A stretch of 64,000 nucleotides of DNA from Gonocerus acuteangulatus (Eukaryota > Arthropoda > Insecta > Hemiptera > Coreidae), in NCBI GenBank assembly GCA_946811695.1, contig OX328127.1, positions 50,906,274 to 50,970,273 on the forward strand. The letters are read 5' to 3'. The first letter of the stretch is position 1. Each line of letters opens with the position of its first letter. This document shows, one piece after another, positions 31,701 to 45,334 of the stretch. Position numbers and translations under genes: made by a program. The notes beneath the pieces were generated by a model. It ran no database searches. It saw only the letters and a program-made list of their open reading frames with translations, and had not been told where the DNA came from.

Positions 31701-34312
31701 AATGTACGGTAACAGCTGTTCTTTATCGTCCTAGCAACGCATGCTGCCTAGGCTTGCCTGCTCTAACCAACTAAAACTTTAAACCCCTCTAAAAATACTT
31801 AAAAAATTGAATATCAAAAAATCCTTTCTTTGTGAGCGTCTACGTTCTATAGGGAGTGTCCATACAAAATTTCAAATGTTTCTGTCGAGTGGTTTGGGCT
31901 GGGCGATGATAGGTCAGTGAGTCAGTCATTCAGTCAGTGAGTGAATGGTATTTGACAAATATATAGTAGACTAGCTGTTACCCGGCGTGCCATGCTACAC
32001 CTACTTTCTGCATATAGAAAAGCCTAAATAAATTAGAAACCAAATAAGTATTATTAAAATCAAATAATACGAATCTGTAACTGTTTCGAACCCGTGACCT
32101 CCCAACTGGGAGTCCTAGACGACTTTGACCTAACCTATAACACCCCCCCCCCCCCCCTATCAAGACATACATGTATGCCAAGTTTGGTAAAAATCGGTCT
32201 AACAGTGTTGATTTTTATTTAAAAAAAAAAAAAAAAAAACACAGACAGCAGCTGGTAGACGTTTTTGACCTGGCCTATGACACTCCCCTGATCAAGACCA
32301 ACCTGTGTGCCCAGTTTGATCAAAATCTGTCAAACGGTGTGGGTTTGTATAAAGAACAAACATACAGACAGACAGATGGTAGCCGTTTTGACCTAGCCTA
32401 TGGCAATCGCTGTACCAAGACCTACCATTATTCCAAGTTTGGTCAAAATCGGACGAACGGTGTGGATTTGTATAAGGTACAAACATACAGACAGACAGCT
32501 GGTAGATTTTTTTGACCTAGCCTAGGAGAGTTCTCGTATCAAGACCTACCATTATTCCAAGTTTGGTCAAAATCGGTCGAACGGTTTAGATTTGTATAAG
32601 GAACAAACAAACAGAAAAACAGACAGACACGTGATTTTTATATATATAGATTATATTGTTATATATTTCAGTTTACCTTACTGGAAATGCAGGAATTTTT
32701 GTATTTATTTTTTAGAACCTTTACTGGAATTACTACTCGAACTAGCTACAATGTCTCACGAAGCCACAAATGATGCATCACACCTTACATCAGTTGCGTG
32801 TTCCTGCCTTATATCTCTCGTCATTGCTCGAGGTGATACAGGAAAACTTCTCAGTGCTCTTGCTGCACTACTGATGTGCCCACAATATCTTGCTGTTCAA
32901 CCCATACATGTAATAATTAATAATACACTTATTTTTTATATGAGTTGTATATTTTATATAAGATTTTTGAAGCTTCGTAGAATTATTATTATATATAAGG
33001 AGTATAAAAAGGATTCATTGCAAAGTAATCATTGTTTTTTTAATTTTAAAATGTCATCCTTCACGCCATAATTTTTTGTATTTCTAAAATACTTCCTGCC
33101 TCCCACTTCCTGCATGGCATCTTCCTTGAACCACAAAATACTTGCATGCAACTCCCTTTGCATTATTTTCATTTATGAGTGGTATATTATTGTTCATTTA
33201 AATGTCATTTCATTGCTATTTTTGTGGTTTTTACTTTTGGTGTAGAATTTTATTAGAAATTTATCATCTTGGTGTATAGTATGTATTGGTAACTTGTGTA
33301 TTTTAGGGCCTTTGCTCCTATGGAAATAACCTTAGGGAACCTGATATTTTTTTTACTCATCCCATGCAGGTACTGGGATTATTATGGTGAAATCAAACAT
33401 TGTTTATTTTTCTTCTTTAAAAAAGAAATTATCTGATAAAAATATATGATAATCATAAATAACTTTCATTCAGGACTGCAATCGTCCCTTGACATTTAAA
33501 CAAGAGTACTGTTATATAAATGTTAGTTGACTTAAACCTTCCGCAGGACGTGGTGCCCCTCGGCCGTTGTCCTATTGTGCGAGTGATACTGTTATGCAAA
33601 TAGCCATTTTGTATTATTTTTTCCAAGTGAATTATCAAAATGTTTTAGTACTGAAGAAAAAAAAAATCTTGATAGTTTACTGAGTGTATAAAAACGTTTT
33701 GGGAGATTACTTAATACAAGGTTACTGGTCTTGAATCCTATTGGACAATCTTATTAACACATTTAGTTAAAGGGTCATCATTTCTCTCTAAAAATTAGTC
33801 TGCTTCATTTTGCTGAAGTATAAACAACAAACATTTTTTGTGCTCAAACCATGTCAACCTCTGTAACAACAACAACAAAATTTGTGGGAAGCATGTTTTT
33901 TTTTCTAATTTGAAGAAAAGTGCTACTGGTAGACATCGATTGCTGTGTGAAGCATATGCAGAACATGCTATATCAATAAAAAGTGTGAATGCTGGTTCCA
34001 GATTTTAAAAGTGGTGATTTGACAACACTGACAAAGAACACGAAGGAAGCGCAATAACGAATAGCCTTACGAAACCATCAGGGGTAAATAATGCAATTGA
34101 GCCAAGCTTTGAATCACAAACATCCCCAATATTAAATTGTTAAATTATTATTATAGAAAATGACTCAATATCTCAATTTTTTTATTTATTTAGTATGCAC
34201 ATGGTCCATAATTAAAACCTTTTTTGACTAGTTACTCAGACATTATTATTAGGGATGGTTACTAGTTGGATGGAGTTTTTCAGTCCTGGAATGTAATGTA
34301 TGTGCTCACTAA

Positions 34313-34374
<62 letters not shown>

Positions 34375-34719
34375 GGCGAGGTTAGCTGGAGGCATGAGTT
34401 CAAATCCCGAGCAAGCACTAAAGATTTTTTCTTCTAGTGTCTTCGTTCATAGGTTGAATTCGGCCTCCCTGACCGTCCCTAGGCCAACCCAGCCTTTTAT
34501 AAATTTAATTTAGTAGTAGTTGGTATTATTTTTAATAATGGGTACCTTGGGTGCTAATGACTCCAGCAGTCGAAGCGGCCAAGAGGAAAATCAGGTGGCC
34601 CGAGCATAGTACTGACCACACTATCTCCCTAGTGTGCCATATGGTCATCAATCAGATACCTCTATAGTATCTGCCCCTCAGGGCCTTCGTGGCCTGTTAC
34701 GGGACTGATTTTTTTTTAA

Positions 34720-34771
<52 letters not shown>

Positions 34772-36319
34772 GGTGTTTTAGTGGATTGCCCCACGTTGGG
34801 TCACCAATATGTGGTGTTTTTGTGGGGAAGAAATAAGAAAATTGGATATATTATTAAGTTAATGTAGGAAAAGTTGATTTAGAATGTTTTTATATTATAT
34901 TTTCATTAAATCTCAGGGTTCATTTAAAATATTACCAAACTCACCACATACGGACTTATGAATAACCATTTGAATAATTAATTAATTTAATAAATTTCCT
35001 GTAATAAAAGCATGAGAAATATATGATTAGAATCATTTCTTACCATTTGTCATTTTATGTGTTGAGACCATATTAAATACCAGGAGAAAGGCTCATTATA
35101 AATAAAAGAGAGTTGGAAATAATTGACTTATATTGAATAAAAGATATAATTTTAGATTTTGCATGGCTGTGATATAAAAAGAATATAAAAAAGAAAATTG
35201 CGTGACTCACATATTTGTATCAATGTTGGGTTATTAAGAAATGTTTAGAACATATTTAAAATATTAACTTATATATTAAAATATAACTATTGGCCATTGT
35301 GAAATTTTAGATAGCTTTATGAGTTTAATTAAAGATTGGCAGTGAGTGAGTTATACTCAGCTTGTTTTACGGATGATGTTCTTGAAGTGAAGAGGCAGGC
35401 TGCTTGTGGTCGTGTTGAGGAGATGGATGGTCGGCTGTTAGATCTTGGAGTTCTGTCTCCCCATCATGTCCAGTTGGTGCTCGGTGTCAGGCTGTGGTGG
35501 TGCAAAGGGTGCTCTCTCGCCCTTGGCTGGCGTTGAAGTGAGGATGAGTGCTCTGGCCCTTCGTCGGCGCTGGAGTGAGAATGAGTGGTGGGGGAAGGCC
35601 CTACTTATAGAGGCGTACCCCCACCACACCAAGGGTGTCTGACTTCTTCGTCCTTCCCTGGATTTTCCTGTTCATACTTGGAAAACACCTCTATCGTTAT
35701 CTTTGTGGGAACTTGTATACCTTATCGCTCCTAGCCGAGATATTTGGACTCTTCTATCTACTTAACACTGCCTTTTTGAAAAAATAAATACTGCCAAACT
35801 AAACACTGCCAAATGCTATCTCTTTTATTACTCTTTTATTTATTTTATTGATTGACAAATGATAATATTTGTGATGGACTTATGAAATATAAGTTAGCCT
35901 TTATTTTGAATAGGAATGCTACTCTTTGCTATGTCAGAAACTGACTCTTTCTAGAGCACCCCCCTTTTATATCATTACATTTCGGGTGGGCTCCGGTGTA
36001 AAAAAAAAAATTAAAAAACTGCTTAGCAAGTTTTAAATTTTTTTTTTTTTTTAATTTAATTTGGTCTAAAGATTTTGTTTTCCGGCTCAGGGTAGCATTA
36101 CTATTCAAATACTGGATACTATTAACAGGTTTCATTTTTAAAAGTTTAAATTTTTTTTTAGATGCTCTACATTAAATTATAAATATTCTAAAGTCTTAAT
36201 AAAAATTATAAATTATGTTTTATAACAAAAAAATTTACATACAATAATATCATTTAGATTTACAACACATGTTGTATGGCTGTATACATCCTATTCCAAT
36301 ACAAAGTCACTCATATCAA

Positions 36320-36371
<52 letters not shown>

Positions 36372-38236
36372 AATAAAAAAATTATTTTTATCTATTTACA
36401 TATATATATTTTTTTTTTTTTTTTTTTAATCTTTAATGTTACCCTTAATTCAATAATTAATAAGTTTAATTTCAAATGAACAATATAATATAATTAAAAA
36501 TATCTACTATGACAACAACAAAAAAAATATAAGTATAGCTCAAAGCTGAGCCTCCTGGCTCATTTAATCTTAAGTTTTATTATTATTTATTTATTCTTTA
36601 ATTATATTTTATGTACAACAAGTTTTCTTTTTAAGTTCATTGTGGTTTTTATTCATATTTAATTATTTTACCCAATGCATTTGTCATGACTCTAATAATT
36701 GTTCAAGAAAGTTTTTTCCCTCACTAGCCCATTTTTAAAAAATTGAAATTTTAATGTAATAAAATAATTTGTCAATAGTCTATCAGTCCTTGTCGGTGTC
36801 AACTTGTTTGTCAGTCACTCCTTCTTACTACATTTCATTTAAAAACTTCTCCTTCCACTTCAATATTTCTTAAACTCCTTCCACTTCAATATTAATTAAA
36901 CTCCTTCCACTTGAATAACATTATTCAAAAATTATTATTAATAAGTTTCCCCCCTTTATTATAACATAGTATAATATAATATTTCCCAATTCGTAGATAA
37001 GGTACTCCGGCCTCTTCATGGGTCCGTGAGCCTTTAATACAAAACAAATAATAGGTACTCCGGCCTCTTCATGGGTCCGTGAGCCCTCAATATAAAATAA
37101 ATATTTAATTCAAATATATCAATCAATATATTTCATAAATAAATTCAATTAGATTTATTTATTTCTCCTACCCTTTACTTCAATTAATTATTATTATCTA
37201 CTCCTACTCCTTCATTTATTTATTATTAACTTTTGAAAAGGTTTTTTCCCTTTAAATATTTATTAACTGTCCTTGTCAAAGTCTGTCTTTATATTTATTT
37301 AAACAATTACTAAGTTTTAATTATTTTATTATTATTATTTAAAACGTAGTTTAACCATTAATTATTCTCTTCATTAATTCATTATAGCCTTATTGGCTTC
37401 AAAAATATATTTCTCATTTAAAAACATCCTATAGTTGGCGGGTTCTATTATATTCAATAGAGAGTGATGCGAGCGCTGCTCGGGGCTGTGGCAATTATAG
37501 GAACTTCTTGGCAATGTAGAACACTAGCGCGGTGCGCGTGTCGAAAACTTGAAACTAGCATGAGCCTGCATTGTTGACATTAGGGATTATCAAAGCTTTC
37601 TTCCCACGAGGTAGATAAGGGATGTTCATAGGGGATTTGTAATTTTGGGAGTTACTTATCCTATTTTCTGCCTTCCCGATAGTTTTAGGGATTTTCACAG
37701 AAACTGGATTTTTCTGGTTTATCTTTTAGGTAATTATCTGTCGCTTAGGGGATTTGTAATTTGGGAGTTACTAATCCTACTTTCTGCCTTCCCGAGATGG
37801 GAATAGGATTTTAACATAAACTGGAGATTTCCTGATTTTTTTTTATAGATTCTCTTTGTCTTACACTTGCGTGTCTAAAAATTTTATCACGACCGATAAT
37901 GAAACAATTTTTTATATCTTCTTGATAATAACATTAGGATTTTATGTTGGTGCAAAATTTTAATTTTTATTAATAATTTTACTGCTTTTAACGGATAAAA
38001 CCGGTTATCATTTTACTGAATCTACGTCTAAAAAAGGATAATATAATGACTTTTTTAGTAACATTTTTCGTTTTAGCGCGGTTCCTCCCTCCCCCATAGG
38101 GAGGAACCCCGCTTATAAGGTTGATACAATGAAACAATCCGGAAGTGCCGACTAGAAAATTTTGCGTTTCAGAACCCCTAGAAACCGAAAATAACGGTGG
38201 TTCAAATTTGTATATATATATATATATATATGTATA

Positions 38237-38293
<57 letters not shown>

Positions 38294-41200
38294 CTGTTCG
38301 CTCTCTAAATAGAAGACGAATGGTCCGATTTTGATGAAATTTGGTACAAAAATCTGTCTTCCAATTTGAAAGGTCAAGTTCGTTAACCAGCAAAATCCGC
38401 CCACTGGAAGATGGCGTTTGGGGCGAAATTCGCGCAGAAAAAATCGTAACGCTTACGTTTTTGAGTTCATAAGCTTGTAAGTACTCGTTTTATAGGCTTC
38501 TTGGGCTAGAAAAACGAATGAAACCATTTTCAAGGCGATAGCTTTAACCGTTGTCGAGAAAATTGGAAAAATAGTTTTTGAATACCGTTTTTGGTTTGGG
38601 TACTTAGAATAACGGGATTCAGTTGAAACATTATGTGCATGTTCTACTTTCATTAAAACTAATATGTTGAAAGTTATGTTACGTTTGGAGTTAAGGAAGG
38701 GTTAGAATAAAATATTTTATGAACAGATATGAAAAGTTTTGGAAACTTCGTATACTTTCATTAATATCTCGAACACGGTTGGGAAATCGTGGTAAGTGGA
38801 TTGAAACTATTTGAAAGCTTACTAAATTCTCTACAAAAATGATTCTAAAACTATTTTTGATTAGGTTATGTCAATCGGAGAAATAAATGCTTAAAACTTC
38901 AAATACGTCTGTTTTGTTCTTATGAACGGGTTTTTGTCGTTCTTTTTGTAATTTTTGTCTCTTTCCCTTGGGTTTTTATTGCTTTTTATTTCTTTAATTT
39001 CTTATGTTGTATTTGTAAGGAAAATGTATGTGTGTGTAAAACAGGATAGGTAAAATGAGACCAATTTTCTGTTGTCAGAAATAATGAAAAGTTTTGGGAA
39101 CTTCGTATAATTTCTTAATATCTCGAAAACGGTTGAAAATCTTGGGAAGCGAAAGGTTACCATTCGAAAGCTTACTAAATGGTCTACAAGAAAGGTTCTA
39201 AAGAAAGTTTTGAATAAGCGAAGTAATGTCAGCTTTGGATTTGTCGATTTCCTTCAAATGTCTTGAAACTGTCGAGGCTCCTATTCCGAGTTCTTTGGCA
39301 TATTCCCTAGTGTTTTTAATTGCTTATAGTAGTCAAATGTATTTGTCAATAAAACAGGATACGTATAATTAGAATTAATATTTTGTTTGTTAGAATTCGA
39401 TGATGCCGTATGAATATCTAGATTACAGTACTGGTGTTGATTTCGTTCTTTGGAATTATTCTTGGTATTCCCTATTTTCATCTGTTACCCATAGTTTTTT
39501 ATTGTTAGTAGGTTTTTCTTATTGATTATAGAATATAAATCTATTTGGCTATAAAACAGGATACGTAAAATTAGTGACAATATTTCGGAGATTTCTGAGC
39601 GAAATACTTTTAAGATTTTCTACCACCACGAACGGCTTTTTTCCTCTATTTTTATCCACTAGATAGGCTTTATTTTGCATATTATTCTATATAAGTTTTA
39701 TTCAGCTGGGGATTCTGATGAAATGTCGTGTTTTTGCTGTGGATTTTAAATACGATGTATCTAAGATTGGATAACATTAGCGAGTCTACATAGTTAAGAA
39801 CCGACGACGGAGGATTACTTCTTGCTATGATTTAGTCTACATATGTATATTAAGTCCTAAATCCAAAAAATAAACTTCACAACGGTTAGATACTATGAGC
39901 GGATATGGCGGTTCAATGCCCGTAGAACACAATGGGGCCGCAGGAAATTTACCTGCTAAGAGTTAATCCTCAAGAGCTGTAAATATACCCCAGGTATCTG
40001 CCGACACAAATACAAAGCCTAGGCGGAGAGCACCCCAAAAACACAGATCCAAAAATAGGTTATATACTAAATATTCATAAAGACTACTTAGTTGTAAACC
40101 GATTCATCAATTAGCAATCAATAATTTTCAACAAAGGTTATATACTAAATATTGATAAAAAGTATTTAATTAGAAAAAAATCAATATTCCACAAGACTTG
40201 TTTTTGGTCCATTTGTGACTACTCCGTAGACTTAATTAGGTATATTATTCTATTGTAGTTGGGCAACTAAACTTTGTTTTATTTTGTTAAATAAAGTTTT
40301 TTTTTTGACTTGTTATTCGTCAAGACTTTTATTTGTCCTTGTGTATTTACTAGATACGTTTTATTCGGCATATTATTCTATATAGGCTATATTAGGCAGG
40401 GTATTCTACTCAATCTTGTGTACTTCTTCTTGATCCTTCTGTACATGGGCGTATATAAAAACAATTTCGGGGGGGGCTGAGACCATTTCCAGGGTATGGA
40501 ATACTAAATATTTAGAGCTTGGAATAGTTTTAGGCAACTAAAACGCTATTGCACGTAAAATAAAATATGTTTTATGAACTAAGTGATCTTATTTAATTTA
40601 TTTTTAAGGGTTTTACGAGAAGTTTTTATCATCAATTCAAAATTTCGGGAGGGGCTGCAGCCCCCTCAGCCCCCCCCCCTCATATACGCCCATGCTTCTG
40701 TATCCTCTAGAAAGGCTTTATTAGGCATATTTTGTATTGATTTATAGAGCTTTGCTTTAGAATGAGAGCCAGATTCTGTAATTTCCGCTTCTGTGTAAAA
40801 GTTAGCTACTGTCGGTGTCCCTGACGCCTTAATATCACTTTTATTCGAGATGTTCGAGAGGATTTTGACAATTTTCACGAGATATATAAAAAAAATAAGT
40901 TTATTTCTTTTCTAAGCTTATCAAATGGCACTAGGGACATGAACGGAACCGCGCTAAGATGCTGCTGTTCCTGCGAGTCGGACTTTTTAGTGTACGGTTG
41001 TGCACATGATTTTAAAAATAAAATAAAATGAAATAAAATATGGGTTTTGCCTCTCGTAATTTTGAAAATGGTGTATAAAAAATTTATAAACATTGGTTTT
41101 TATCAATAAACCATAGAATTTTGATAGGTAATATAATTTAAATATTAATAAATTTATTATTTATTTGTCCCTATCCACTCAAATCCGGTACCCAACGCCG

Positions 41201-44200
41201 GAGGAGCTCCAAAACAGAGAGGTTTTATCGTTATACTTTACTGGTTAAATTTTTTATTTCATCATCTTTGGTCGGTTCATGATGATATTTTAGGAGAATC
41301 GAATGGAACATTCCCCGTATAATTCCATTTTTAGCTTTAATTTTATATCCCAGGTTGATATTAATAATGGGGCATTTAATATGCAATTGCATGTTTACTT
41401 TTGCTGTTTCTTTTATTAAAATATTGTTTTTAAATAAATGGTTTAAAATAAAATCTTCAACAGTTGTTAAATAATCTGGGTTTAAAATTTTTGTTTGATT
41501 TTTCTTAAATAATTTGTTTAAAATATAATTTTCGGCGGAAGTGAATATGTTATTGTTTAATTTTGTTGTAATTTTATTTATTTTGAATAAATTATTTAAA
41601 ATATAAATTTCATCGGAATTAAATAGATCGTTGGACACAGAAGTTATTTTAGGACTACTTTGATCATTTATCATTAAAGAAACAGGTTTAATTTTATGGA
41701 TTACAAGAGGAGTTGGTTTGATTTCACGGAGCGTCATTATGGTCCTTAATTTTTCTGATTCTGATTTTAATTCGGTTTTGATACTTTTTAATTCGGTTCT
41801 TGTATTTTGGGATTCTAATTTTAAATTTTCTCTTAATTCGGTGTGGTTACTTAAAATTTGGGCCATCATTTGTTTCATCATTAACTGCATCTTCGCGAAC
41901 CCCGAATTTGTTTCCTCCTGGGTGTAAGGTCTATTACCTTCGTTATGTTCCATTTTGTTAAAATAAAAGTAAAAGTAACTTTAATAAAAAAATTATAAAT
42001 ATGATTCAAAAATTAATAAATCAAAAATAAAATATAAAAGATACTGAAATAAATATATAGAATTATATCTATCTTTAGGGCATCTTTTAAAATTGCCATC
42101 ACATTTCCCAACATTGATCCAATTATGTAGTCGTAGCAAAATTGTCAAGCTGACAAAACAAATATATAAAAACTTAAATAAAAATAATTTAATAAACATC
42201 ACAGCCAAAAATAAAATATTTGCTAAAAATTTAATATCACTCAAAAATTGTATTTTTAATAAAAATTCAAGTTTTGAACCTTAAAACACACTTTTTTAAA
42301 TATATGGTCTCAATGTTAAAATCTGAAAACATAAAAATAAAAAATAAAAATTTTAATTTTGGTTTTAAAACACGCGCGCGCCTACTGCAACTCTTCTCTA
42401 GGCTGCCGGGCTGCAATACAAAGCTACGGGAATGATTACGCGACTCAACCTGTTCATGATTTCGGAGACAGGTTTAGTGGATCGCCCCACGTTGGGTCAC
42501 CAATATGTGGTGTTTTACCAGGAGATAGGAAAATTTGGATATATTATTAAGTTAATGTAGGAAAAGTTGATTTAGAATGTTTTTATATTATATTTTCATT
42601 AAATCTCAGGGTTCATTTAAAATATTACCAAACTCACCACATACGGACTTATGAATAACCATTTGAATAATTAATTAATTTAATAAATTTCCTGTAATAA
42701 AAGCATGAGAAATATATGATTAGAATCATTTCTTACCATTTGTCATTTTATGTGTTGAGACCATATTAAATACCAGGAGAAAGGCTCATTATAAATAAAA
42801 GAGAGTTGGAAATAATTGACTTATATTGAATAAAAGATATAATTTTAGATTTTGCATGGCTGTGATATAAAAAGAATATAAAAAAGAAAATTGCGTGACT
42901 CACATATTTGTATCAATGTTGGGTTATTAAGAAATGTTTAGAACATATTTAAAATATTAACTTATATATTAAAATATAACTATTGGCCATTGTGAAATTT
43001 TAGATAGCTTTATGAGTTTAATTAAAGATTGGCAGTGAGTGAGTTATACTCAGCTTGTTTTACGGATGATGTTCTTGAAGTGAAGAGGCAGGCTGCTTGT
43101 GGTCGTGTTGAGGAGATGGATGGTCGGCTGTTAGATCTTGGAGTTCTGTCTCCCCATCATGTCCAGTTGGTGCTCGGTGTCAGGCTGTGGTGGTGCAAAG
43201 GGTGCTCTCTCGCCCTTGGCTGGCGTTGAAGTGAGGATGAGTGCTCTGGCCCTTCGTCGGCGCTGGAGTGAGAATGAGTGGTGGGGGAAGGCCCTACTTA
43301 TAGAGGCGTACCCCCACCACACCAAGGGTGTCTGACTTCTTCGTCCTTCCCTGGATTTTCCTGTTCATACTTGGAAAACACCTCTATCGTTATCTTTGTG
43401 GGAACTTGTATACCTTATCGCTCCTAGCCGAGATATTTGGACTCTTCTATCTACTTAACACTGCCTTTTTGAAAAAATAAATACTGCCAAACTAAACACT
43501 GCCAAATGCTATCTCTTTTATTACTCTTTTATTTATTTTATTGATTGACAAATGATAATATTTGTGATGGACTTATGAAATATAAGTTAGCCTTTATTTT
43601 GAATAGGAATGCTACTCTTTGCTATGTCAGAAACTGACTCTTTCTAGAGCACCCCCCTTTTATATCATTACAATATATATATATATATTAAAATAAATGG
43701 GACAGTTGAATAATAAACTAAAAACCCACCAAAGGCAATTATCTTAAAAAGAGCAAAATTATTATATAAAATAAGTTCACGAAATACAATTATATTAAAA
43801 ATAAATGAGATAACCCACTCCTGGAACATTGACTGTTTATCCCTACGTATCTGTTCCCACGTTCCACATATCTTTCCCAAAATTAATCTACCTTAATTAA
43901 ACTTTATATGAGAGTAGAACAAACATTCCACCCCAAAAACGTTCTAGTCAAAATATTTCATCTGGTGGAAGGAATTTCAACTGATCGGAGGTGTCTCAGT
44001 TGATGGGAGGTTGTTCGGATGATGGAAGGTATTTCAGCAGATGGGTGAAATTTTAGCTCATGAGAGATTTTTCAACTGACGGGAGATGTTTCAGATGATG
44101 AGGAGTATTTCAGCTAATGGGAGGCTTTTCATCTGATAGGAGGCATTTCTCTTCATTCTTCTAATATATCTACGTCTGGAAGTAATAATGGGGAAAAACA

Positions 44201-45270
44201 TATTGTGACCAAAGAAATAATCATCTTCCTTCTAAATTACCGACAAAAACTAACACTGAAAATTGTAGAGAAAAGCACCAGTTTAAACTATCACATTCAG
44301 AGAATCAGCGAGTTGAAATCGTCCGACTTACAGGAACTGCATCATCTTAGCACGCTTTCGTTCTTATCCCTAGGGTCATTTATAAAGGACTAGAAACATT
44401 TAATATTTTGTTTTGATTTTTCATAAAAAATGTGTAAACATTTAAAGTGAAATCACAAAGAGAAACAAAATTCTAGGTACCATAACAAGAAACTGACATT
44501 ATCCACACTGACACTAAAAAAACACTATTACAAATACGTTTCTCATTTTCTTACTTTGTAAAGTACTCATTTCATTGTTAAAAGAAACTAAAAAAAAAAA
44601 AAAAAAATAAGAAACAAAAAAAAAACAAAAAAAATTGAAACTGACACTTTCGAATTTTAAGTACTGATTTATCCAAATAAGATCGTCCCATCGAGAATTA
44701 CTTGAGAAATGTTTTTGTAGAAATTTTAGTAATAGTGAGCTTTTGAATGGTTACCATCCACTTACTAGGATTTCCCAACAGTTTTAGGGATATTTAAGAA
44801 AATACACAAAAATCATAAAACTATTCATGTCTGTTAATTTTTTTTTTAACAGTGTATCAACGCTTGGGCTATTAACGCTGGGCTATCTATAAGTCGCCGC
44901 CCTTTTATAATGCCAACAGCACGTGGTCGGTCACCCATTCAGGTACTGGCCACACCCGACGTTGCTTAACTTCGGTGATCAATGGGAACCGGTGCACTCA
45001 AAGTGGCTATGGTCATATCTGTTAATACATTTTTTTTTCTAATACTTCCTTAACTCCAAATGCCACCAAAATTTAAATATCTTAGTTTGGATGAATATCT
45101 AAACATCTAGAAAAAGTGTCAACTCAATCTATCATTTCGAAGTACTTGAACCAAAACCTAGGAAAACTAGTTTTCTTCACTTTTCTCAACAAGTTAAAGA
45201 TATTGCCTTAAAAATGGTTTCATTATTTTAGAAAACCTACCTAAGTGTATCTGGTATGTATATGTGTGTG

Positions 45271-45334
<64 letters not shown>

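Larger units (their letters stand above)
34769..43672 (-). mobile_element. LTR retrotransposon, complete termini, minus strand
   Basis: Two direct repeats of about 1.17 kb (34810-35979 and 42506-43672) are almost identical outside one terminus. Read on the minus strand the LTR starts TGTAATGATATAAAAGG (with a TATA box) and ends AACACCACA. The 5' LTR is followed by TATTGGTGACCCAACGTGGG, a plausible tRNA primer-binding site starting TGG. Both outer borders abut TA repeats, so the target duplication (ATAT-like) cannot be sized. The interior has a gag-like ORF but no recognisable protease, RT or integrase, and is interrupted by a Helitron-like repeat (38072-40986). It therefore looks non-autonomous. 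Antisense to hiw. Confidence 0.8.

Noticed and set aside
32592..33071. A 159-codon open frame
   Set aside because: Only 32716-32909 is real (hiw exon 5). The rest is intron read-through on both sides.
35336..35642. Open frames of 64-66 codons duplicated exactly at 43029-43335
   Set aside because: They are identical because they lie in the two LTRs of one retrotransposon. No start context, homology or codon pattern supports a protein.
44851..45010. Possible genuine 5S rRNA gene
   Set aside because: The 5S part is mutated and is followed by the same non-5S tail as two other copies, so it is a SINE.
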